A stretch of 64,000 bases of DNA from Saxidomus purpurata (Eukaryota > Mollusca > Bivalvia > Venerida > Veneridae): positions 32,133,174 to 32,197,173 of the forward strand of contig JAFMSR010000005.1 in assembly GCA_022818135.1 (NCBI GenBank), given 5' to 3'. Positions 55,991 through 64,000 of this stretch are shown piece by piece (within the stretch, counting starts at the first letter, position 1; every line of letters begins with the position of its first letter). Under the pieces are notes generated by a model that did not search any database, was not told the DNA's origin, and saw only the letters and a program-made list of their open reading frames with translations. The translations under genes and the position numbers were made by a program.

Positions 55991-57020
55991 TTTGAAATCT
56001 CAATCGGTCCGGACAAGTCGAGGGTACATCGTCACCCCCACCCCCCCCCCCCCCCAAAAAGTTACAAAAACGTTTTAAAAAAAATGATAGAAAAATTGTA
56101 CGTGATTTTTATTTTTCAACCAGCTTTCCATTGATGTGCATGATCAGGGAACGGTTAAAGTATCTAGTTGCCTCCTTTGGATTCCAAAATGTTTCCAAAA
56201 ACGAAAATGTTTATCTTCTTTCATTATTGATTAGTAAATCTCACGAGTGGATAAAATAAATGCGCTGTTCACTTGGAGCGTTCCATTTTCTAAGGGATAA
56301 ACTTTACATAATTTTCGCCATAAAAGAATAAGAAACGGAATTTCTAAGTAATAAGAAAAATATCGAGCCAGTTCTCATAAATAAATATAATAATTTCAAT
56401 GTGATTTTAATATTGAAAGTGTGTTCAATTTCGATTAGAACTGATTACGTTCAAAGTCACCCCCACAAAGTTTTGTAATAATCCATGTGTCAGGTATTTG
56501 TCGTCTGGATTCGTTTTGAATAACTTTCTTATGCCTCTCGGGTTGCCAGACTGATTAACAATATCTGTCGGCTTGCCCTTCCGACTTTTGGAAGCATTTA
56601 CTACCGGTTGCCAGTCCGGTTATTTGTTTCGTTATTATTCTCCCGATTACCATAAGCCGGTTTGCCATTTCAGTCATTTGATTTTTTGAACATCGCAAAT
56701 ATGTTGTGTTGCGCCATTTCAACAATAAATCGAAAGGCATTGAATGCCCGAACATGATACATTATATAGCCGGCACTATTTGAGTAATAAAAATTAACTC
56801 TTAGGTTTTATTTTTTAATAATTTCTTTCATCTGTTTTCTTATCGGTCAAAAGTGCACGTGGACCAAATCGTTTTTAATTAAACCATCATAACACATAAT
56901 GACAAGTAATGTTGGCAAAGTGTAGGTAATAATGATTAGCGGCCTAAAGACAATCGGTCTGGCATAGAGTCAATTGGAGCTGCAAACACATTAATAATTT
57001 TACGGTTTTCCTGATCCCTG
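55991..57020. other. No gene; C-run
   Basis: A C-run of about 15 bases at 56041-56055 follows the family C end. TTGCCAGACTG/GTTGCCAGTCCGG words near 56545-56620 suggest a weak repeat. The rest is plain. Confidence 0.45.
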
Positions 57021-57117
57021 CTCAGGCCCTTGGCCTTTGTGATTAGACTACTACGCATTTACACTCACCACAGTGATATACTAACCGGTAAATCACTCAA
57101 AAGTGAAATCTATTTCC
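57021..57117 (-). mobile_element. Half copy of the 174 bp MITE
   Basis: Minus strand: GGAAATAGATTTCACTTTTG, AGTGATTTACCGGTTAGTAT, ATCACTGTGG, AATGCGTAGTA and AAGGCCAAGGGCCTGAG, colinear with 6907-7000. The other arm is absent, so the element broke at the central dyad. Confidence 0.75.
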
Positions 57118-57774
57118 TAATCAGGAAACACTCATGTATATGTCTATCATCGTCCATATAAGTCTGAAAGGCAGAAGTATCTCTATTTCACTGACTAGAA
57201 GATGGTCTTATAGTCCAGGAAGGAAATCTTGTTGATTATAGACTGATACTTAACCTTTGCCATACAATCGTGCAAGCATATGAACTTAAATATTAAACTT
57301 CGTGCAAGCATATGAACTTAAATATTAAACTTGGAGTGCATTAAGACATGCGTGTGCATTAAAGTATAAAACAATGTTCTTTATAATTAAATCTTTTACT
57401 GTTTCCCCTCCTAATTAATTCCCCTGAGTGATACAGACCGCTTCCCATACTGAGATCATACCAGGGTGAGTAATAGAAATTCATGATGGTTATATCAGGA
57501 AACTTTGGTAAAATGTCATCAAAATTCATTTGTTTCAATCAGGGTTTATGCCCTTTTTAAGGCACCATTTAGGTTTAATTATGATTCCAAACAATTTACT
57601 TGCATAAAGAAGTAAAATACCAATCCTTTACAACATTTAAGTATTAACAGTACTGATTATCATTAAAATCAAAAAATAGATTCTGACCTGCAGCACCAAC
57701 ATTTTCTGTAATGTTCCACTCTGTAACTTGGCATTCAAGTAAATATTCTGAAGTTATCTGTGACTACAGTAACA
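57118..57774. other. No gene; 32 bp direct repeat
   Basis: CGTGCAAGCATATGAACTTA then AATATTAAACTT occurs at 57269 and 57301, an exact 32 bp duplication. Confidence 0.6.
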
Positions 57775-57851
57775 AACATTTCAACTAAATGTTATGTAAT
57801 GACTGTTATCTATGCTGACAGTATTCAACATTCCTGGTAACTGTTCTGTAA
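57775..57851 (+). repeat. 52 bp repeat, left remnant
   Basis: AATGACTGTTATCTATGCTG, ACAGTATTCAACATTCCTGG and TAACTGTTCTGTAA belong to the same array that resumes at about 58590. Confidence 0.65.
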
Positions 57852-58590
57852 CTAGAGCTATCACTAATTGTGATTAATAACCCCAAAAAACTGCTTTATA
57901 AATTGAGGAAGTTCGTAGTAACAGAAGACCTTGCAAAAAAAAAAATTATTGTTCTTGTAACTTGTAGGTTCAAATAACTCTGTAATTACTCAAGATAGAG
58001 TTATGGTTCTGGTACACTGCACTTCCTCTCATTGTGTAGAACCATTGTATGAAGTTGTATTGCATTCCAATCAGTAGTTTTCAAGTTATGCTCCACACAA
58101 GGAAAAGTAACAAAGGGTAATAACTCTGTAATTACTCAAGATAGTGTTATGGTTTTTGCACACTGCACTTCCTCTCATTTTGCTAGACCATTGTATGAAG
58201 TTGTATTGAATTCCCAACCGTAGCTTTCAAGTTATGCTCCGGACAAGGAAAAGTAACAAAGGGCAATAACTCTGTAATGAGTCAAGATAGAGTTATGGTT
58301 CCTGTGCACTGCACTTCCTTTCAATGTAGCTTGACCATTGTATGAATTTGTATTGAATTCAAACAAGTAGTTTTCAAGTTATGCTACGGACAAGGAAAAT
58401 GCAACAAGACCAACCCGATTACCTGACAGACTAGACTAATGGTTCTTGCACGACTGACCCCATTGTCTTAGACCACTGGGTGAACTTGTATTGAATACCC
58501 CCCCGTAGTTTTCAAGTTACTGCGTCCTGACGGAGTAAAGGGCAATAACTCTGACTAATTAGTCTAAATACTTACAGTTAATGTTCATTG
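57852..58590 (+). mobile_element. Pearl-like family D array
   Basis: The head AACTAGAGCTATCACTAATT, GTGATTAATAACCCC parallels the family B head (CTAGAGCTGTCACAAGAGTG, AATTATACCCCC). Units of about 143 bp have ATAACTCTGTAATTACTCAA, GATAGAGTTATGGTTC, GCACTGCACTTCC, ACCATTGTATGAAGTTGTAT and AGTTTTCAAGTTATGCTC. Units are clean to about 58400 and then degraded. No terminus is identified. Confidence 0.65.
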
Positions 58591-59430
58591 CACATTCCTG
58601 GTAACTGTTCTGCGTAATAAGTTGTATTGAATTCCAACCAGTAGTTTTCAACATTCCTGGTAAATGTAACAACGTGTAATGACTCTGTTATCTATACTAA
58701 GATACAGTATTTCTTGCACACTGCACATCCTCTCTGGTCTTAAATCTTCTGTAATGATTGTATCTGAATTCTAACCAGTAGTTTTCAAGTCATGCTCTGG
58801 AAGTAACAAAGTAACGGTAATAATTGTAATTACTCAGAGTTACGGTCTTGTTCATGTACTTCCTAACATTGTCTTCCCTGGTATGAAGTTTATTGAATGT
58901 CCCAATGACTTTTCAATCTACCCTGGACGAACTAGTCAACATCTCTGTGTAAAGTCTGTAATGACTTCTTATGCACTGCACTTCCTCTAATGCGCCTGAC
59001 AATGACTGTTATCACGTTGTCTAGTATTCCAACCAGTATTTTCACGTTATACTGGACAAATTTCAGTACTCAACGCTTTCTGGTAAATGTTCTGTAATGA
59101 CTGTTATCTATGCTTACAGTATTCAGCAGTAATGACTGTTATTTACACTTTCAGTACTCAACATTCCTGGTAAATGTTCTGTAATGACTGTTATCCACGC
59201 TTCCCGTATTCAACATTCCTGGTAAATGTTATGATTATTTATCTATACTTTCAGTTTTCAACATTTCTGGTAAATGTTCTGTAATGACTGTTATCTATGC
59301 CGACAGTATTCAACAGTTATGACTGTTATTTACACTTTCAGTACTCAACATTTCTGGTAAATATTCTGTAATGACTGTTAATCTGTGCAGTAATAGTTCC
59401 CGGTAAATGTTCTGTAATTGATGTTATCTG
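58591..59430 (+). repeat. 52 bp repeat (second array), partly scrambled
   Basis: Unit ACATTCCTGGTAAATGTTCT then GTAATGACTGTTATCTATGC and TTACAGTATTCA; ACATTCCT at 59161 and 59213 gives 52. Up to 59070 it is interleaved with family D words; from 59080 to 59430 it is clean, with some short units of 38-48 bases. Unrelated in sequence to the 52 bp array at 45 kb. Confidence 0.7.
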
Positions 59431-59699
59431 TGATTACTGAAATCCACAATTGGTCTAAATGTTTTGTAATACCACTTAATATGTGTGGCCTTTCAAATGT
59501 CTTATGTAATAAGTGTTGTCTGAGGCCAATGCAATCTGCAAGTTAACTTAATATTAAGTCCACCGGGTAATTATCTCTGAATCTTCATCTCCAAAACAAT
59601 TTCATTTCTGACCAGACAATTAACAACAACATTCAATCTACTCGAATAACAATCTTTTCCCATATCAACATTTATTTTTGTGCAACTTCCGACTGAAAG
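59431..59699. other. No recognisable feature
   Basis: Short spacer. Confidence 0.45.
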
Positions 59700-59960
59700 T
59701 AACGCTAAGGTTAACTTAAGGGTTTGCTTACCCACCCGCCCATTTATTTTTTTACACCCATCTTAGATCAAGGGCTTACAACTCATACCAAATACTCTTG
59801 GTGACAGCTTTCTTGTGTTCTGAGCAGTACTTGCGCCGAAAGGAGGGTTTATGTAGGTCACGGTCAAATGGCGCTGCCAAGTTTCAAACCCATGACCTCC
59901 TACACCCTACCACTACATCACCGCACTTACCGCCTACCCATAGAACAGAACACAATGAAA
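59700..59960 (-). mobile_element. tRNA-derived SINE, minus strand
   Basis: On the minus strand an A box GGTGATGTAGTGGTA (rc of about 59908-59922) and a B box GGGTTTGAAAC (rc of 59881-59891) start a body that includes CCATTTGACCGTGACC, AAGTACTGCTCAGAAC and AAGCTGTCACCAAGAG. The tail is not clearly defined. The 67-codon plus-strand frame at 59798-60001 overlaps it and is not a gene. Confidence 0.5.
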
Positions 59961-60143
59961 AATGCCAAAAATATTTTTTTTGTTTAATGGCATCATTATA
60001 AGTTATGTTTTTACATCAACAGACAGAATATTGTAAAATTTGTTGGTGTGAATAAAGAATTAACTTTGTTGCTTTGACAGAGATATGATGATGAAATCAG
60101 AGACGTATTATTATGTTTATAGGTTTGTAATTGTTATAAAACG

Positions 60144-60321
60144 CACAGGTGGAAGGAACATACCTTTGACTTTTTTTTTAATCCCCAATCTTTCCCTCCC
60201 CCCCCCCCGGGTATAGTAAAGAGCAAAAAAAAATTTTTTCATTTTTTTTTATTTATTCTCAATCATTTTAAATGCATAGAAAAACATTAGCTAGAAAAGT
60301 AATATGTTCCTTCCACCTGTG
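60144..60321. mobile_element. hAT-like MITE, 178 bp, exact 8 bp TSD
   Basis: The ends CACAGGTGGAAGGAACATAC and GTATGTTCC-type right end (ATATGTTCCTTCCACCTGTG) are complements. ATAAAACG at 60136-60143 and again at 60322-60329 is an exact 8 bp target duplication. Sub-terminal CATTAGCT, GCATAGAAAAA and TTAAATGCAT match the arms of the 1.3 kb element at 48.4 kb, so this is an internally deleted relative. Contains a C12 run and T/A runs. Confidence 0.9.
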
Positions 60322-60329
60322 ATAAAACG

Positions 60330-60701
60330 TGGTTCAATCATCAAGGCACGCCACTATTTCAGCATTAATGCTTTTTTTCTTTTTATTATTGCTGAAATTT
60401 CACTGAAATTGAACAAAAATGTAATCATGCACAGTAGACTGTCATTTGAAATAAATCAGTTCGCAAGATGTCATTTTTCACCAGAAAGAAAGAAAAATAT
60501 TGTCAGGCAGATCTTCACATGAGATAAGTAAAATGCCAGACACAGTGATCACTGTTGGAATTTATATGCTTGTATGTGTTACAAATCTTGGAGTTTGGTT
60601 TGAGAATGGTGACAGTGTTTAACAGGCTTCCTAAAAATATTAAATGCCATCACAGTTACAAAGAAATCTTGAATCAAATCATTGAACATGTCTACACTAG
60701 A
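60330..60701. other. No recognisable feature
   Basis: Unrecognised 72-codon frame (60304-60522) begins inside the MITE. Confidence 0.5.
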
Positions 60702-60840
60702 TAGCATTGTTGTTGTTGTTGTATGGGTTTAATGTCTTACCTAACCATCATTCCTGGGAAGGACCAGTACAAGAACACTATCCTCCGTAAGAAACCACCA
60801 ACTTTCTCTTACAAAGACAATTAACAGGAAGCGCAGGGTG
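60702..60840 (-). mobile_element. tRNA-Leu-type SINE, 3' portion with (AAC)n tail
   Basis: Minus strand: CTTTGTAAGAGAAAGTTGGT, GGTTTCTTACGGAGGATAG, CTTGTACTGGTCCTTCCCAG, GGTTAGGTAAGACATTAAA and five CAA/AAC units. Same body as at 3.2 kb. 5'-truncated. Confidence 0.7.
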
Positions 60841-61151
60841 AAAGAGTTAATTAACTCTACTTAAACTAACTCTTGAGGACGGAAACTGTTCATTAAACAC
60901 ACATGTGTAATGAACACGACTTAGGTGTTATGTACAAAAATCTGCATGTCATAGTTACACTAATATTCAGTTTGCTATAGCATTACAAATTCCAGACACA
61001 CCCAAGGATCAGCCGGCCATGCCTTGTTTCAAACACACAAGTTATCCAACACCATATCAAACCGAGAAGAAAACATGACTTTTCAAATTCTCAGAACTGA
61101 TAATGTTAACAGTTCCAACATTTTGTCAATTAGCTGCCATTGCTCTGGAAA
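60841..61151. other. No recognisable feature
   Basis: Spacer after the SINE. Confidence 0.45.
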
Positions 61152-61232
61152 CATTACAGTTGTCAAGGTAAAACGTATTACAGTTGTCAAGGTAAAACAT
61201 ATTACAGTAGCCAAGTTAAACTTATTACAGCT
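61152..61232 (+). repeat. ~25 bp direct repeat, three copies
   Basis: ATTACAGTTGTCAAGGTAAA, ACGT; ATTACAGTTGTCAAGGTAAA, ACAT; ATTACAGTAGCCAAGTTAAA. The 92-codon frame at 61024-61302 crosses it. Confidence 0.75.
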
Positions 61233-62002
61233 GTGGTTGTTTAAACAGGAAATGCTTCATTTGTTTACATTCAAGTACATGCCAAAGAATGACTTTTTAT
61301 AGCAAAACAAAAAGTTTAAATTCCATTTATGATACATGCAAAATATTATGTAGAAACAAAGAGGTATTGTATGATGGGGAAGCTGAATGAATAGAAAAAA
61401 TTGCAGATCAATGTCTGCCTACACGTCCAGGAATTCTGATCATAGTCTACACTGGTATTGAGAAGAATCACAACTAAGACAAGCTGCTTTAAGCCTGCTT
61501 GGTGTATTGTATGAAAGGGTTTTCCTTAGATCTCTTTTTATCGCTATGTATTGTATTTTAAGCGCATTTTATGTCTTGCAAGACATGTAATCCTTGATTT
61601 TTTGGACAGTTTATATTGTTCCATCGCTCCTTTAAGTACAGTTAACAGGGAGTTTTATGCAATATCTGTAGAAATGCATAAAACAGAAATGCTGAAAAAA
61701 CAGGTGCCTCAATAAAGAAGTAGCATTTATTGGAATAAAACATCAATTTTCACGAAATCAAAGCACCAATGAAAATCAGGCAACTTGAACTTTTCTTTCA
61801 TTATGGTTTCAGGCATTAACCAGATGAAAGAACAAAATTTTTGAGGAATGGAATAGATTCTGGGATACATCCAAGCTGAAGTTTACAGCATGACTGTTTG
61901 ACAACAACAACAACATGCAGTGCCTAACTTGGTAGAGGAACTTTTAATGGTTGAATTTTTATAGTTTAAAACATAGCAGGACACCCTGTTGGCTTTATAA
62001 AG
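61233..62002. other. No gene; GATC-hairpin scrap
   Basis: CTGATCATAGTCTACACTGG at 61436-61455 is one arm of the GATC-hairpin element. GACAACAACAACAACATG at 61899 is an isolated AAC tract. Confidence 0.45.
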
Positions 62003-62004
62003 TA

Positions 62005-62289
62005 CAGTCGGACCTGCCCCTGTGACCAACTGAGAGCGATATCCTGACCTATGCCACCACTTAAAATTCCTCCCTTGCAATTTCAAATAATACAAGTCTT
62101 TCCTGAGTTAAGAGACCACCCTGTCTTAAGAGCTGTCTTAAGAGATCACCCTGTCTTAAGAGATCATCCTGTCTTAAGAGACCACCCTGTCTTAAGAGAT
62201 CACCCTGTCTTAAGAGATCACCCTGTCTTAAGAGATCACCCTGTCTTAAGAGACTACAATTTCAACACCTATTAAGACAGGTATGACCG
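62005..62289. mobile_element. TA-type TIR element carrying an 18 bp minisatellite
   Basis: The left end CAGTCGGACCTG and the complement of the right end CGGTCATACCTG, with TA at 62003-62004 and 62290-62291. Between 62100 and 62260 the unit CCTGTCTTAAGAGA(T/C)CAC is repeated about eight times. The unit resembles the element's own sub-terminal sequence (CTTATTAAGACAGGT-like), so the array probably grew from one TIR. The 74-codon frame with repeated DHPVLR is its translation. Confidence 0.75.
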
Positions 62290-63214
62290 TATAACTTAAT
62301 CAGTAGCTCTGACTGTATGACAACAACAAGACAATAAGATGATTCAAAATACAAGAATAATGTAATTTACATACCTAATTATTCATGAAGTTAAAAGCTA
62401 TTTTGCAAAAGCTGCAATTCGATCGGTACACATATTACAGTGTTATTCTAAATGCATCAGAGGAAATGGGTTTCAAGTTGCTTCACATTTCTGACCAATC
62501 AGCTCATGAAAAATGCATTTGGAACAAATAATGGAATTTCTAAGGAAAATATGCCCAACGTTTTGCACGGGATAAAATTCAAGTTTCCTAATGATGAATG
62601 GCGGACTCTAACTGCATCTTTTCAATATAGGCAGCATCACGCTCTTTCCCAGTAATCAATGCAAATTGCTTTGTAAAGAACAAATTTCACAATTAATCTT
62701 TCTGGAACAAATGTTTTAGAACAACCATCTGCATAAAAACCATTCTTTTGTATGTCAAGTAAGAGTTATTTTATTTTTGAAATTTCCAGAGATTCGGAGT
62801 TCAGACAATTAGTCTTTGAAATGTTGATATGATTATTATAAGACAGAAACCACAGAGAAACTGTTATAAATATATCATATGAATGTTGAAATACCGATCC
62901 TGGTAACTGATGACTTCTTTTCAAAATAAATCTCTGCTGTTTTAATAAACCTAAAATGTCAAAACATGTAGAAACGGAAATTAAGTTTTTTTTGTTCTTA
63001 ATTTCTTCCGTTTTTGTTCTATTTCTAATAAACTGGCAATACAACTTATCATGAACACAACTGGTTTATACAGCAGTACATAATTATGTGCAAAATGATC
63101 AAAGTGATGTGAAATTAATTATAAAAATACAATATTTTATAAAGAAGTAACTCAAAACGAGAGGTCGTTTTTTATTTTGGAAAAAAATGTTCCACCATGC
63201 CTTGTGGTCAGTTG
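62290..63214. other. No recognisable feature
   Basis: Frames of 67 codons at 62452-62655 (+) and 92 codons at 62766-63044 (-) have no recognisable motif. Confidence 0.5.
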
Positions 63215-63275
63215 TTAAAATGGTTGTAGTTGTTGCAGGGGTTTAAAGTCCATTTCAATTATATTTCTAGTGAAG
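63215..63275 (-). mobile_element. tRNA-Leu-type SINE tail scrap
   Basis: GTTGTTGCAGGGGTTTAAAG then TCCATTTCAATTATATTTCT corresponds to the last 60 bases of the SINE body and its tail at 3185. Confidence 0.45.
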
Positions 63276-63359
63276 TTATGAGAATTTCTTTTTAAGACCA
63301 TAATAGGTAAAAAACAAAAGCTGTGAAAACATTAAACGAGACTTACCTTGGTTAAAGTT

Positions 63360-63850
63360 GATGTTTAATTTGAATTCTTTGAAGTCAAAAAATGAAATTG
63401 AGGCTTAAATGACGGGAGACACTCAAAATCCCCTTGGTCATAATCCCCTTGGTCCAATTTGGCATAGTGTCATAATCCCTTGATGGTTTTCTTTTATTTC
63501 AATATTTTATTTGTTTCAATCTTCACTATAGTAAAGTAACAGAGCCAAATCATTCGTAGTTTTTTTTCAATTTGCCTTCCCTTGTAATTTCAAGGGTTAT
63601 GACTACTATCCTTTTGCCAAGGTGACCAAGGCTTAAATGACATGTGTTGTGCATGCGCAGAGCAGTTTTTAAAGTGTATTTTTCACATTATTCAAATTTC
63701 TGAATTTTTTCTACTAATTGAAAAAATTTCAAAGTTATACATTGCAGGCTATTAGTGAAAATTTTTCCAAAGTAATACATTGCGGGGTGGGTGGGAGGCA
63801 TTTAAGCCTCAATTTCATTCTTTGACTTCAAAGAATTCAAATTAAACATC
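63360..63850. mobile_element. 491 bp foldback element with 52 bp inverted ends
   Basis: 63360-63411 (GATGTTTAATTTGAATTCTT, TGAAGTCAAAAAATGAAATT, GAGGCTTAAATG) is complementary to 63799-63850 with one difference. The interior has CATAATCCCCTTGG words and AAGGCTTAAATGACATG, an internal relic of the arm sequence. No target duplication is evident. Confidence 0.8.
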
Positions 63851-63919
63851 GAGTTTAATTATCTCCCTTTTTAAAAAAACTACAGACCAGAAATATGGTA
63901 TCTAAGATTTGTGAACATA

Positions 63920-64000
63920 CACTGCAACCTCGTTATAACGCGGTAGTAGGGGTCCAAAGGGTCAGACCCTCGTTATAAGTGAGACTGTTTTTTATAACGC
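63920..64000. mobile_element. Tc1/mariner-type MITE, left end, runs off window
   Basis: TA at 63918-63919 then CACTGCAACCTCGTTATAAC, GCGGTAGTAGGGGTCCAAAG, GGTCAGACC, GAGACTGTTTTTTATAACG. Matches the complement of the right end of the 42908-43624 element over its whole visible length. Confidence 0.8.

Noticed and set aside
44918..59430. The two 52 bp arrays as one family
   Set aside because: Same period, but the unit sequences share no words; equal length is coincidence.
62051..62275. 74-codon frame with repeated DHPVLR
   Set aside because: Translation of an 18 bp array within a MITE.
62452..62655. 67-codon plus-strand frame as a possible exon
   Set aside because: CAG precedes it and the codons look reasonable, but no donor, no family resemblance and no partner exon were found.

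Overview
This 64 kb window looks like intergenic or intronic DNA from an animal genome, most likely a marine bivalve mollusc. The evidence is AT-rich sequence, no open frame longer than 155 codons on either strand, many tRNA-derived SINEs and TIR elements, and several dispersed families with the build of bivalve pearl-like elements: a conserved head, 140-180 bp internal tandem units, a GGAC/ACGG tetranucleotide tract and a terminal stem-loop. The bivalve assignment is an inference from repeat style. I see no complete protein-coding gene.

Layout. 1-7.1 kb: sparse sequence with copies of a GATC-hairpin element, a self-complementary CCATGG-rich cluster, a tRNA-Leu-derived SINE and a 174 bp inverted-repeat element. 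7.8-8.7 kb: first full pearl-like element (family A). 9.6-16.5 kb: SINE pieces, a 1.2 kb degenerate minisatellite with a 320 bp higher-order duplication, and a Harbinger-type MITE with TTA target duplications. 18.2-25.6 kb: a foldback element, two more family A elements and a composite region rich in TGACCTTGACC. 27.4-29.6 kb: family B elements around a frameshifted fragment of a piggyBac-type transposase, the only protein-coding remnant I recognise. 30-36.8 kb: minisatellites and quiet sequence. 36.8-40.5 kb: a large 22 bp satellite whose every full unit carries two GTAAGT motifs. 41-46.5 kb: two more minisatellites, a TA-flanked Tc1/mariner-type MITE and C/A homopolymer blocks. 46.5-50.3 kb: a tRNA-Arg-like unit, one possible orphan exon, a 1.3 kb hAT-like element with long TIRs and a nested pearl-like element, and a tRNA-Val-like pseudogene. 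51.5-64 kb: further TA-flanked TIR elements, a long family C array, a mosaic of two tandem repeats, a short hAT-like MITE with an exact 8 bp target duplication, and a foldback element; the window ends inside another Tc1/mariner-type MITE.

How it fits together. Almost every recognisable feature is a non-autonomous mobile element or a tandem array. At least five mechanisms are represented: piggyBac, hAT-like (8 bp TSD), Tc1/mariner-like (TA TSD), PIF/Harbinger-like (TTA TSD) and Helentron/pearl-like, plus Pol III SINEs. The notable points are that the two ends of the pearl-like families vary together, that roughly twenty nuclear-receptor-type sites sit inside these elements, and that the 22 bp satellite is a dense array of 5' splice-site motifs. 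Several stretches look damaged by long-read consensus error. Family names A-D and 'GATC-hairpin element' are labels made here, not database names.
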